64,000 bases of DNA, taken from assembly GCA_016214035.1 (NCBI GenBank), contig JACRPF010000015.1, positions 62,001-126,000 of the forward strand, given 5' to 3'. Below are positions 23,458 to 34,216 of this stretch, piece by piece; the stretch's first letter is position 1; the number at the start of each line of letters is the position of its first letter. The position numbers and the translations under genes were made by a program. This stretch comes from Spirochaetota bacterium. GTDB taxonomy: Bacteria; Spirochaetota; Brachyspiria; Brachyspirales; JACRPF01. The notes below the pieces were generated by a model that worked only from the letters and a program-made list of their open reading frames with translations, had not been told where the DNA came from and did not search any database.

Positions 23458-26400
23458 ATGAAAAAAAAATCTGAACCAACGGTACCCGCGGAGGATGACG
23501 GCCGGCAATTGACCCGCATCCTTCCCATGCTCATCCTGATATCACTGACAGCATATCTTGTTGTTTTCATCTCCGGCTTGTACTATAAAGACAGGAATGT
23601 GCTCGCGGTGACGGTATGCGGCGGCGCCATGCTGCTCGTGCCGTATATCCTGTTCCGCCGGCGGATGTTTACCGCAAGCAGCTGGGCACTCTCTCTGAAC
23701 ATGATTATCAGTGTCACCCTGCTGGCAATGTTCGGACAGGGATATAATGATATCGCCATCTTCGTATTTCCCGTCATCCTGTTATTGACCGGCATAACCC
23801 TGAAACGCATTTTTGTTCTGATAAATACCGGGCTGATGCTGGCAGTTATCGCCTGGCTTGTCCTTGCCCAGAAATTCGGCTGGTTTATACCCGTGCCGAG
23901 TCCGCCATCATACGGTATCGATTTTATCCTGCTGACGGCAATAATGCTGATCCTGGCGTTCGCCATCGATCTTTTGACGAGGAATATGCGCAGCAATCTT
24001 GAACAGGCGCAGAGTGAGCTGGCGCAGCGTAAACTCGCGGAAGAAAAGCTCCGGACAAGCGAAGAAAGTTACCGCCAGCTTTTCGATGCAAGCCCCGACG
24101 GCATCGTGCATATCGGACCCGACGGACGTATTACCCGTGCGAATATCATGGAAGCCCGGATGTTCCGCTATGATTCGCCGGAAAAGCTTATCGGTGTTCA
24201 TGCCACACTGCTGGTGGCGCCTTCTTCGCGGGAGTATTCCGCGGAGATAATGAAACGCCGCCTGAACGGCGAGCATATCGACATGCAGGAGTACGAGCTT
24301 GTCCGAAAGGACGGAAGTACGTTCCACGGCGCCGTTACCGCGTCAGTCCTGCGCGATGCCGCCGGCGCAGTCTCCGGATATATATGCACTACACGGGACA
24401 TCACCGAACGGAAAATAGCCGATGATGCGCGCATGGAGAGCGAAGTGCGGATCCGGGCATTTGTTGAGCAGGCGCCTATCGCCATCGGTCTTTTCAATCT
24501 TGAAGGGCATGTCCTTTATATAAATAAAAAATACGCAGAGGTGCTTGGGCTCGGCAGCATCGACGATGCTATCGGACGTCCCGCATACGAGTTCTTTGCG
24601 CCGCAATTCCGCGAAGAAAGCAAAGAGCGAACACGGCGGCGGACAATGGGACTGCCGGTGCCGCCCGAATATGAATCGGTAGCACAGCGTGCCGACGGTA
24701 CAACATTCCCCGTGCATCTGGCTGTCGGTCAGATACATCTTTCAAGCGGTATCGCGAGCATCGCATTTCTTACCGATATCACTGAGCGCATAGAGACAGA
24801 ACAGCAGATACGCGACAGTCAGGAACGGCTGGCATTGGCAGCTACCTCGGCCCAACTGGGCATATGGGACTGGGACATCGTCAACAACAAAATGACCTGG
24901 GACGATCAGATGTATCGCCTTTATGGCGTATCTAAAAAATCCGCTCTTTCCGGCATCGAACTATGGCAGAACGGTCTGCACCCCGATGACTTTGCCTACG
25001 CGTGGGAGGCATGTCAGGCGGCAATGCGCGGAGAAAAGCCGTACAATATCGAGTTCCGGGTAAAACATCCTGACGGAGCGGTGCGGTACATAAAAGCAAA
25101 CGGTATTGTACTGCGGGATGAACACGGCAATGCCATCCGCATGATCGGCGTCAATCACGACATTACCGAGCGCAAGCAGACTGAAGCGAAGATTCAAGAG
25201 AAAGACATCCAGTTCAGAAAGCTTTCAGCCAATGTTCCAGATTTGATTTTTCAATTTACAAGGAAACCTGATGGCAGCTATTGTGTTCCGATAGCTTCAG
25301 ACGGCATCAAGAACATTTTTGGGTGTTCGCCGGAAGATGTGCTTGACGATTTTACTCCGATTGGGAGAGTGATTTACCCCGAAGATGCGGAAAGAGTAAT
25401 AAGCGACATCGAATATTCTGCAAAGCACTTGACTTACTTTACCTGCGAGTTTAGAGTACAAATACCCGGCAGGGAAGTTCAATGGATTTATTCCCGGTCT
25501 GCGCCGGAAAAACTGGAAGATGGCAGTATAACCTGGTTCGGCTTCAATACAGATATAACCGAGCGCAAAAAGGCAGAACAAGTACATCTAAAATATGAGC
25601 AGCAACTGCAGCAAAACCAGAAGCTCGAAGCCCTTGGAATTCTCGCCGGCGGCATTGCGCACGATTTCAATAATCTTATGGGCGGCATATTCGGCCATAT
25701 CGACATGGCTCGTGAATATGCCGCCGATGAAAAAAGCGAGCGGCATCTGTCACTGGCGATGAACGCGCTTGAGCGGGCACGCGGACTTACCGCGCAGCTC
25801 TTGACGTTTGCAAAAGGCGGCGATCCGGTCCGGAAAATCGGCCGTCTTTTTCCGTTCGTCGAGGAAACCGTACGGTTTGCGCTCAGCGGCGCGGCAGTCG
25901 CATGCACGTTCGATGTGCTGCCGGATCTCTGGGCTTCCAGTTTCGATCGCAGTCAGATTGCCCAGGTCATCGACAATCTGGTCATCAATGCCCAGCAGGC
26001 CATGCCGGCGGGCGGGATGATGACCGTGACCGCACGTAATAGTTCGTTCGCGGAAAAGGAACATCCGCTCCTCCCGAAAGGCGATTACGTCATGCTCTCC
26101 GTGAAGGACACGGGCATCGGCATACCCAAGGAACTGCAGTCACGCATCTTCGACCCGTTCTTCACCACGAAAGAAAAAGGACACGGACTCGGCCTTGCAA
26201 GCAGTTATTCCATCGTCAGCCGTCATGGCGGATGCATCACCGTGGAGTCCGAGCCGGGGAGCGGCAGTACATTCACGGTGTATCTGCCCGCGTATGCGGC
26301 CTCAGCCATATCCGAGATCGAAATACCGGCGCAGCACCATACCGGCAGCGGCACGTTCGTGGTCATGGATGACGAAGAGATAATGCGCAGCACCATCGGC

Positions 26401-27125
26401 GATATGCTCACCTCGTTCGGATACACGGTGGTATGCAAAGAGAACGGAAAAGACGCCGTCGACTTCCTTGCGGCGGAAACGGAAGCGGGCCGAACGGTTG
26501 CCGGCATGATATTCGACCTCACCGTTCCGGGCGGCATGGGCGGCAAGGATGCCGTGGCATTGATACGTAAGCTCAATGCCGCCGTCCCCGTCTTTGCGGC
26601 AAGCGGATATGCCGATGACCCGGCGATGCAGCATCCGTCTGCGTACGGATTCACGGCCAGTATCTGCAAGCCCTTCAGGAAAAGCGATCTTGAAAAAATG
26701 CTCGCCGCGGCGGCATCATCCATGGCGCATGCCGACGCGATATTGATGATCGAAGATGAGGATGTTATCGCATCCCAGTGCGTTGAATTCCTTACCGACG
26801 CAGGATATACGGTGTATGCGGCCGCACGCGGCGCGGACGGACTACGCCGCTTCCGGGAACTCCATCGTGAAATAGGTCTTGTCATCGCCGATGCGGGCGA
26901 AGCCGGAAACGGACTTTTGGCGGAGATCAGAAAGATTAATCCGCTGGTGCATCTGGCCGTCATCAGCGGGAATGATCCGTCATCCCCTGACGTGCTGGCA
27001 GTTCTCAAGGGCATATCCGATTATACATTCCTGGGAAAACCATTCCGGCTGCGGGCAAACCCGAATCAGCCCGGAGAGCAATGCCTCATGTCCGTGGTAC
27101 AGAAATACATCAGACCGACGATCAC

Positions 27126-27129
<4 letters not shown>
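23458..27129 (+). CDS. multi-PAS membrane hybrid histidine kinase with two receiver domains
   Basis: A 1223-residue sensor. Residues about 20-170 hold five or six membrane segments without a large periplasmic domain. Four PAS/PAC units follow (about 205-320, 335-450, 455-575, 580-705), each ending in a DITER-type motif, then HisKA with His735 in GGIAHDFNN, HATPase_c with DTGIGIPKE and GHGLGLAS, a first receiver with Asp in FDLTVPGG, and a second receiver with Asp in VIADAGEAG. The kinase core is paralogous to the 3710-6163 protein. Start at 23458 after GGAG; nine A follow the ATG. The fourth PAS unit (25190-25600) has visibly lower G+C and different codons. No DNA-binding output. Confidence 0.93.
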
Positions 27130-28716
<1,587 letters not shown>

Positions 28717-28724
<8 letters not shown>

Positions 28725-29583
28725 TGCCCCTCCGGAATACGGTGGGGATAACGGGGGTGAGACCGGTATGAAATCCGAATATCGATTCCGAATGGCCGAT
28801 GAAAAACCAGCCGTCATCGCTAAGCGACGCGCGAAGATGCTGTATGATGCGTTCCTGCGTGGGTTTTTCAAAGTAGATGAGCACGTTTCTGAGAAATATG
28901 ATATCCATCGATTCCGTAAGGTCATATGAGTCTTCCATAAGATTGAGCGCCCGGAAGCGGGTGTGCGCGCGCAGTGCGGGCGTTATGCGCACGAGCCCCT
29001 CGTGTTCACCGGTGCCGCGCGTGAGATACCGCTGCCGGTATTCAACCGGTATCGGTTCCGCAAGCCGCTCGTTGTACACGGCGCGTAGCGCCTTGTGCAG
29101 CGCGTGCTCGGAAATATCGGTGCCCAGAACGCTGAACTGCGGATTCGGTATGCCGTTCTTTATAAAAAAATCGTCGATGACCATGGCAAGCGTATAGACT
29201 TCCTCGCCGGTGGACGCAGCCGCACTCCATACGTTGAGCGTACGTTTCGTACCCGCGCCGTCCTTATGAAGTCCGGGCAATACGGTGGCGAGCAGATAAT
29301 CAAAATGACTTTTCTCACGGAAGAAATCGGTTTTATGCGTGGAGACAAGATCGCTGAAGTGTATCATCTCCTCTTCCTGACCATGCTCACTCATGAGGAA
29401 TTCATAATAAGCTTCGAACGAGGAGAGATGCAGTGCGCGGAGACGTTTTGAGAGCCGGCCCTCAAGCAGCGTTTTTTTAGCCGCCGGCATGCGTATGCCG
29501 AACGTGCTCTCGATGAAGGCGCTCATCCGTTCGCGTATCTCTTCCGACATGTGGAACGAATGAAGCTCTCTTATGTTATCCAT
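28717..29583 (-). CDS. cheR: chemotaxis methyltransferase CheR
   Basis: A 288-residue SAM-dependent methyltransferase that methylates Glu residues of MCPs. It has the N-terminal helical substrate domain (FGIRMPAAKKTLLEGRLSKR), the linker with THKTDFFRE, the SAM-binding loop NVWSAAASTGEEVYTLAM (family: WSAGCSTGEEPYS) and DIIFLRNVLIYF with the conserved Arg-Asn-Val-Leu-Ile-Tyr-Phe. I use the ATG at 29583, preceded by GAGAGGTC; ATGs at 29610 and 29634 lack a ribosome site. First gene of cheR-cheD-cheB. Confidence 0.95.
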
Positions 29584-29669
29584 AAGCGGTGACCTCTCGG
29601 TGTGCTTCATCGATTCTATCATGCCGCATTCCATTTTACAAATGCTGATGCACTGCGCCTCGAGATTTC

Positions 29670-29697
29670 TTGCATTTTACCCATTTCGCCGTATACT
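29670..29697 (+). promoter_or_regulatory. promoter upstream of the nucleotidyltransferase gene
   Basis: TTGCAT (29670-29675), 16 bp, TATACT (29692-29697). The first ATG (29705) is only 7 bases downstream and opens a 64-codon frame, not the nucleotidyltransferase frame. Confidence 0.6.
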
Positions 29698-29704
29698 ATA
29701 ATAG

Positions 29705-29899
29705 ATGGAAACACGGATACAAAAAACGGTTTCACGGCACATGCTGGGTGAATCCACCTCGAACAGGGACAGGGCTTTCTGGTTATCACGATCATCGAAC
29801 GAACGCCTTGCGGCGGTTGATTTTCTTCGACGGCAGTTTTATGGAAAAACAGGACGACTTCAAAGAATTGCTCGCATTGTTCAACAATCACGGGGTTGA
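29705..29899 (+). CDS. possible leaderless short frame overlapping the nucleotidyltransferase start
   Basis: A 64-codon frame whose ATG stands 7 bases after a TATACT box, the same spacing as the two clear leaderless genes at 10792 and 52340. It is Arg/Ser-rich and overlaps the first 59 bp of the following gene in another frame. It may be a leader peptide that tunes translation of the downstream gene, or chance. I recognise no family. Confidence 0.25.
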   Translation: METRIQKTVSRHMLGESTSNRDRAFWLSRSSNERLAAVDFLRRQFYGKTGRLQRIARIVQQSRG

Positions 29900-30287
29900 A
29901 TATCTTATTGTCGGCGGTTATGCTCTCGCTTTTCACGGTGCACCGCGGTCTACCGGCGATATCGACCTTTTTGTGAATCCCGACCCCGTCAATGCTGAAC
30001 GGATTATGAAAGCGCTTGATGTGTTTGGTTTTGGTGACGTAGGTCTCACTGCGGCCGATTTCTCCGCTCCCGGCAGAGTGGTGCAACTCGGATATCCGCC
30101 GGTGCGTATTGATATCCTTACATCCATCAGCGGCGTAACCTGGGAAGCGGCCTGGCAGGGCCGTTCCGCCGGCATGTATGATGATCTTTCTGTTCATTTT
30201 ATCGGCAAACGCGAATTTTTAAATAACAAAAAGGCTGCAGGAAGGAAAAAGGACGATGCCGATACGGAAGCATTGACTGAAAAATAG
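29841..30287 (+). CDS. nucleotidyltransferase (DUF6036/AbiEii-like)
   Basis: A 148-residue minimal nucleotidyltransferase. The start VEYLIVGGYALAFHGAPRST followed by GDIDLFV is the family's Gly-Gly/Ala helix and Asp-x-Asp catalytic pair; VQLGYPPVRIDILTSISGV supplies the third Asp, and KKAAGRKKDDADTEAL is the conserved C-terminal segment. Relatives are toxin components of AbiE/MNT-type systems, but many solitary homologues are found as here; no antitoxin-like partner is adjacent. No clear ribosome site precedes the ATG at 29841. Confidence 0.85.
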   Translation: MEKQDDFKELLALFNNHGVEYLIVGGYALAFHGAPRSTGDIDLFVNPDPVNAERIMKALDVFGFGDVGLTAADFSAPGRVVQLGYPPVRIDILTSISGVTWEAAWQGRSAGMYDDLSVHFIGKREFLNNKKAAGRKKDDADTEALTEK

Positions 30288-30295
30288 ATTCCTCC

Positions 30296-30994
30296 TCATA
30301 TCTTAAACGTTCCCGTATACCAGACATTCACCCCGGTACTCAACGTCCCGGACGTCACATTCATGAACGGAACGCCCACACAGAGCTGATGCGCATTATC
30401 AGCGAAGCAGAAACACACGCCGGGCACAACGGCGAGCGCAAAACTCCCGCCGAACGTATATGACGGATCCACCTCGACGAACAGATGGAATGAAGGCTTC
30501 ACCACTTTCCAGACCGGCGCGATGATGGCCGATACCACGGTATTTTCCGGCGCTGATAACGGCACGGAAACGATTGCATTTATTTCCAGAGCACATGCAT
30601 CGTTCTCATAGAAGAAATGATACTGCGGTGCAAGAAGCGCGCTCACGCCCGTAGCGGCATCGTACGCAAGCGTTGCCTGCAGCGCCGCGATATTATTATT
30701 GCCGAAGTCGTAGCGCGGCATAATCCACGCCTGCGTGAAACCGAATGTGGGGGCAAAGGTGAGTGTTGAAACATCCGCGAACACATCAAAGTTAGGTGTG
30801 ATTCCGTAGCCTAACACGAGATCGGTCGATGCCTTGAATGACGGCACCACAGGAACGTAGAACGTGGGCACAACGGCAAGCGTCCGTGCGCCGGTCATGG
30901 CGCCGTATGCACTGAACGAATATCCGGATGACGGCACAGGAATTGCCAGTGTGACCATGACTGCGACAAACAGTAACAACTGCAATTTTTTCAT
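30296..30994 (-). CDS. outer-membrane beta-barrel protein
   Basis: A 232-residue exported protein. The first 24 residues are a classic signal peptide (MKKLQLLLFVAVMVTLAIPV, then Pro-Ser-Ser-Gly). The rest alternates hydrophobic and polar residues with many aromatic residues at strand ends, e.g. FGFTQAWIMPRYDFGN and SFHLFVEVDPSYTFGG, and ends in an amphipathic strand VWYTGTFKI as barrel proteins do. About eight to ten strands are plausible. No specific family recognised; a porin-like or structural role is possible. GGAG precedes the ATG. Single gene. Confidence 0.75.
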   Translation of the reverse strand: MKKLQLLLFVAVMVTLAIPVPSSGYSFSAYGAMTGARTLAVVPTFYVPVVPSFKASTDLVLGYGITPNFDVFADVSTLTFAPTFGFTQAWIMPRYDFGNNNIAALQATLAYDAATGVSALLAPQYHFFYENDACALEINAIVSVPLSAPENTVVSAIIAPVWKVVKPSFHLFVEVDPSYTFGGSFALAVVPGVCFCFADNAHQLCVGVPFMNVTSGTLSTGVNVWYTGTFKI

Positions 30995-31028
30995 ATCGTA
31001 TCTCCGAGTATGGCACTGACGAGTGCAG

Positions 31029-31058
31029 CGCCCGGAGAAATCCGTTTCCCCGGGCGCA
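31029..31058 (-). terminator. G+C-rich hairpin downstream of cheW copy 1
   Basis: GCGCCCGGAG and CCCCGGGCGC form a 10-bp imperfect stem. It is almost the same as the hairpin at 33642-33671 behind cheW copy 2, so it probably came with the tandem duplication. No T-run follows on the minus strand, so termination here is uncertain. Confidence 0.5.
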
Positions 31059-31244
31059 ACAGCTTCGTTACAGTCTATAGAAACATCGTACCGCTTTTCC
31101 TAACGTGCTGACGCTCTCGCCGAACATCCCGTTCGGCTGGCGCTCGCTGCCGCGGGCAAAGCCTTCTGAAAGTTGGCGTCGCGCATCCGTGCGCGTTATG
31201 AACGCCGGTTCCTTTTCTATCTGATGCAGTTCCATGCCCGCGGC

Positions 31245-31760
31245 TCAAACGGCGACCGCTTCCGCGTCCGTCGAAGATATTTCTCTCACGTACTCAAGCT
31301 CCTTCTGTGAGAACACCTTGCCCGCCGAAAGGATGATGATGAAATCATTTCCCTTCTTGCCGATGTTCTCGATGAACTCGCCGCTCACGTTCATGCCCAC
31401 CTTCGGCGGCGCCTCTATCTGTGACGAATCGAGGCGTATCACCTCTTTCACGCCGTCAACCAGCGCGCCGATGACAATGGTCTCGCCGTCGAACTCCGTC
31501 TCCACGATGATGATGGCGGTGTCCACATTGCGGTCCTTGCCTATCATCTCGAACTTGATGCGGAGGTCGATTACAGGCACCACGCCGCCGCGCAGGTTGA
31601 TGACACCCGTCATGAACGGCGGGGTCTTGGGCACCTTGGTGACGCGCGTCACCTCAAGCACCTCCTTTACTTTCAGAACTTCGAAGGCGAATATCTCCTT
31701 ATCGAGCGTGAAGGTGAGGTACTGCTTCGATTCAAGCGTTGCTTTTGTCTTTGCTTCCAT
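31245..31760 (-). CDS. cheW: CheW coupling protein, copy 1
   Basis: A 171-residue CheW-domain scaffold that joins MCPs to CheA. Clear CheW elements: YLTFTLDKEIFAFEVLKVKE at the start, TKVPKTPPFMTGVINLRGGV with the conserved Asn-Leu-Arg-Gly, PVIDLRIKF, and TAIIIVETEFDGE. It differs from copy 2 at only a few positions. AAGGAGG lies 7 bases before the ATG; the preceding MCP stops 14 bp upstream. Last gene of the large che operon. Confidence 0.96.
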   Translation of the reverse strand: MEAKTKATLESKQYLTFTLDKEIFAFEVLKVKEVLEVTRVTKVPKTPPFMTGVINLRGGVVPVIDLRIKFEMIGKDRNVDTAIIIVETEFDGETIVIGALVDGVKEVIRLDSSQIEAPPKVGMNVSGEFIENIGKKGNDFIIILSAGKVFSQKELEYVREISSTDAEAVAV

Positions 31761-31774
31761 ACAATACCTCCTTT

Positions 31775-33520
31775 CTAATACTTTTTGAATTCCCCGTCTT
31801 CGGTGTCGCTCGGATTGGTCATCTCGTACTCAAATCCCTTGGGCTTCGCTTTTGCCGCGGCACCCACCGCTTCCTTTATCTCGATGTGCTTGGCCTTCAC
31901 GTCATGGCCGTTCCCCGGAACTGCTGTGTGTACCGAAGCTAAATGCGCGGGAGCTGTATGCACCGGCCGAGCTGCCGCCTTCTGATGCGTCCAAGTCTGC
32001 GTTTTCGCCTTCTTCTCGTCGCCGATCTTGAAGAACGATATCGTATCCTGAAGCTGTATCGCCTGGCTTGAGAGTTCTTCCGCCGTCGACGCCACTTCTT
32101 CGGCGCCCGACGCGTTCTGCTGCACCACGCCGTTCAGCTGCTGCACCGCATTGTTGATCTGCTGCGCGCCGTTGTTCTGCTCGTTGCTCGCCGCATTGAT
32201 CTCGGCAACCAGTTCCGCCGTCTTCTGGATATCCGGCACCAGTTTCTCGAGCAACGTTCCCGCCTTCTCGGCAACCTCAACGCTCGATTTCGAAAGATCG
32301 CTTATCTCGCCCGCGGCAAGCTGACTGCGCTCGGCGAGTTTCTGCACTTCGCTTGCCACAACCGCGAATCCTTTGCCGTGCTCGCCCGCGCGCGCCGCTT
32401 CAATGGATGCATTCAATGACAGCAGATTCGTCTGCCGCGCTATTTCCTGTATGATGGATACCTTGCCGGCGATTTCTTTCATCGCTTTCACCGTCTGCTT
32501 CATCGCTTCGCCGCTGTCTCTCGCGTCATTCGCGCTCTTTGCCGCTATTTTTTCTGTCTGGCTCGCGTTGTCCGCGTTCTGGCGAATCGTCGCCGTCATC
32601 TCTTCGATGGACGATGACACTTCCTCTACGCTTGCAGCCTGTTCGCTCGCGCCCTGCGACAACTCTTCGCTCGATGAACTCATCTGCTCGCTGCCGGAAC
32701 TTACATTGCCTGTTGCCGTCTTTACTGAGCTGACCACTTCGGTGAGTTTCTTAAGCATGTTATCGAGCGCTTTTGCCAAGTTACCGATCTCATCACTTCG
32801 TTTGACTATCTTATCCTCAATGGATGTCTCAAGATTACCGTTGGACAGCTCGTTCGCGAATTTCACTCCGACATTGAGCGGATTGGTGATGGACATGCTG
32901 AGCCCAATTCCGATACCGAGTGCAAGAAGCACGCCCAGAACAAGTACCGTTATCATTATCGTTGACGCCATGTTGGCCAATTGTGTATTGTCATCCGATG
33001 TCTCTTTCGCAAGTGCAATTTTCGAAGAAACAAGTGCCTCAATTTCCTTCTGTTCTTCAAATGCCGCCTGTTTCATCTCGCCCCGGACAATTTCCATTGC
33101 CTCTTTGTCTTTATCGGCTTTCGCAAGCGGTATTACCTGATCTAGATATTTGCCGTATTCTTCTCTAGCCTTTTTGAACTTTGCAAAATCATTTCGTCCT
33201 GTCTCGGTAAGAATTGTTTTCTCGAACAGTTCGGAGTTTTTCGCTGTTTCTTCACGCAATGTTTTGATCGTATCAATTGCCTTTTGCATATCTGCGGCAT
33301 TGTCTGCTTCTATCATATCGCGCACGTTGATACGCACCCGCTGAAATGCTTCCGTTATGTTTAGAAGCTCAGACAGCGGAACGGTCATTTTCTCATACAA
33401 TTTAGTGTCCGCAGCAGCGATGGTACGCATCTGAACCATGCCGAAAATACCGATGACAGCGGCTATTGCCGCCACCGCCACGAATCCCGCGATCAGTTTT
33501 GCTCCGATTCCCAGTTTCAT
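31775..33520 (-). CDS. methyl-accepting chemotaxis protein, copy 1
   Basis: A 581-residue MCP: first membrane helix about residues 8-30 ([20 protein letters not shown]), a periplasmic four-helix-bundle domain of about 155 residues, second membrane helix about 190-212, HAMP ([20 protein letters not shown]), and a cytoplasmic hairpin whose tip is [21 protein letters not shown] Ser/Glu-rich methylation-type helix ([13 protein letters not shown]) is present. It ends in EDGEFKKY, shared by the other MCPs here. The cytoplasmic part is nearly identical to the MCP half of 34217-36949; the membrane/linker part is more diverged. AGGAGG precedes the ATG. Confidence 0.96.
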   Translation of the reverse strand: MKLGIGAKLIAGFVAVAAIAAVIGIFGMVQMRTIAAADTKLYEKMTVPLSELLNITEAFQRVRINVRDMIEADNAADMQKAIDTIKTLREETAKNSELFEKTILTETGRNDFAKFKKAREEYGKYLDQVIPLAKADKDKEAMEIVRGEMKQAAFEEQKEIEALVSSKIALAKETSDDNTQLANMASTIMITVLVLGVLLALGIGIGLSMSITNPLNVGVKFANELSNGNLETSIEDKIVKRSDEIGNLAKALDNMLKKLTEVVSSVKTATGNVSSGSEQMSSSSEELSQGASEQAASVEEVSSSIEEMTATIRQNADNASQTEKIAAKSANDARDSGEAMKQTVKAMKEIAGKVSIIQEIARQTNLLSLNASIEAARAGEHGKGFAVVASEVQKLAERSQLAAGEISDLSKSSVEVAEKAGTLLEKLVPDIQKTAELVAEINAASNEQNNGAQQINNAVQQLNGVVQQNASGAEEVASTAEELSSQAIQLQDTISFFKIGDEKKAKTQTWTHQKAAARPVHTAPAHLASVHTAVPGNGHDVKAKHIEIKEAVGAAAKAKPKGFEYEMTNPSDTEDGEFKKY

Positions 33521-33641
33521 ACATCCTCCTGCCTATACATTGTGTTTCATATATGCAATAGCCCGTACGGCTATGAAAAAAGGGGAAGCACGATGGTAAC
33601 ACTCCAAAAGGAGCTCTCTCTATGTCACCACCGCACAGAAA

Positions 33642-33671
33642 AGCGCCCGGAGTCTTCCGTTACCCCGGGCG
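33642..33671 (-). terminator. hairpin terminator behind cheW copy 2
   Basis: On the minus strand GCGCCCGGGG and CTCCGGGCGC pair across a 10-nt loop and are followed by TTTTCT, 13 bases after the cheW stop. It may partly end transcription before the downstream MCP copy. Confidence 0.65.
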
Positions 33672-33683
33672 CCCATGTCCGCG

Positions 33684-34202
33684 TTATACAGCAACCGCTT
33701 CCGCGTTTGCCGTTGATGAAACATCCCTCACGTACTCAAGCTCCTTCTGTGAGAACACCTTGCCCGCCGAAAGGATGATGATGAAATCATTTCCCTTCTT
33801 GCCGATGTTCTCGATGAACTCGCCGCTCACGTTCATGCCCACTTTCGGCGGCGCCTCTATCTGTGATGAATCAAGGCGTATCACCTCTTTCACGCCGTCA
33901 ACGAGCGCGCCGATGACGATGGTCTCGCCGTCAAACTCCGTCTCCACGATGATGATGGCGGTGTCCACATTGTGGTCCTTTCCTATCATCTCGAACTTGA
34001 TGCGGAGGTCGATCACCGGCACCACGCCGCCGCGCAGGTTGATGACACCCGTCATGAACGGCGGGGTCTTGGGCACCTTGGTGACGCGCGTCACCTCAAG
34101 CACCTCTTTTACTTTCAGGACCTCGAAAGCGAATATCTCCTTGTCAAGCGTGAAGGTGAGGTATTGCTTCGATTCAAGCGTTGCTTTTGTCTTTGCTTCC
34201 AT
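33684..34202 (-). CDS. cheW: CheW coupling protein, copy 2
   Basis: A 172-residue CheW almost identical to copy 1; differences are a His for Arg in GKDHNVDTAI and a changed C-terminal tail (VSSTANAEAVAV against ISSTDAEAVAV). It follows the carbonic anhydrase-MCP gene by 14 bp and is followed by the hairpin at 33642-33671. The pair (MCP, cheW) with the hairpin forms one of two tandem 2.3-kb units. Confidence 0.96.
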   Translation of the reverse strand: MEAKTKATLESKQYLTFTLDKEIFAFEVLKVKEVLEVTRVTKVPKTPPFMTGVINLRGGVVPVIDLRIKFEMIGKDHNVDTAIIIVETEFDGETIVIGALVDGVKEVIRLDSSQIEAPPKVGMNVSGEFIENIGKKGNDFIIILSAGKVFSQKELEYVRDVSSTANAEAVAV

Positions 34203-34216
34203 ACAATACCTCCGTA

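Noticed and set aside
31100-31170. Palindromic CGCCGAAC/GTTCGGC stretch as a third copy of the dispersed hairpin
   Set aside because: Only a short part resembles the loop, the stem does not align, so I mention it as weak similarity only.
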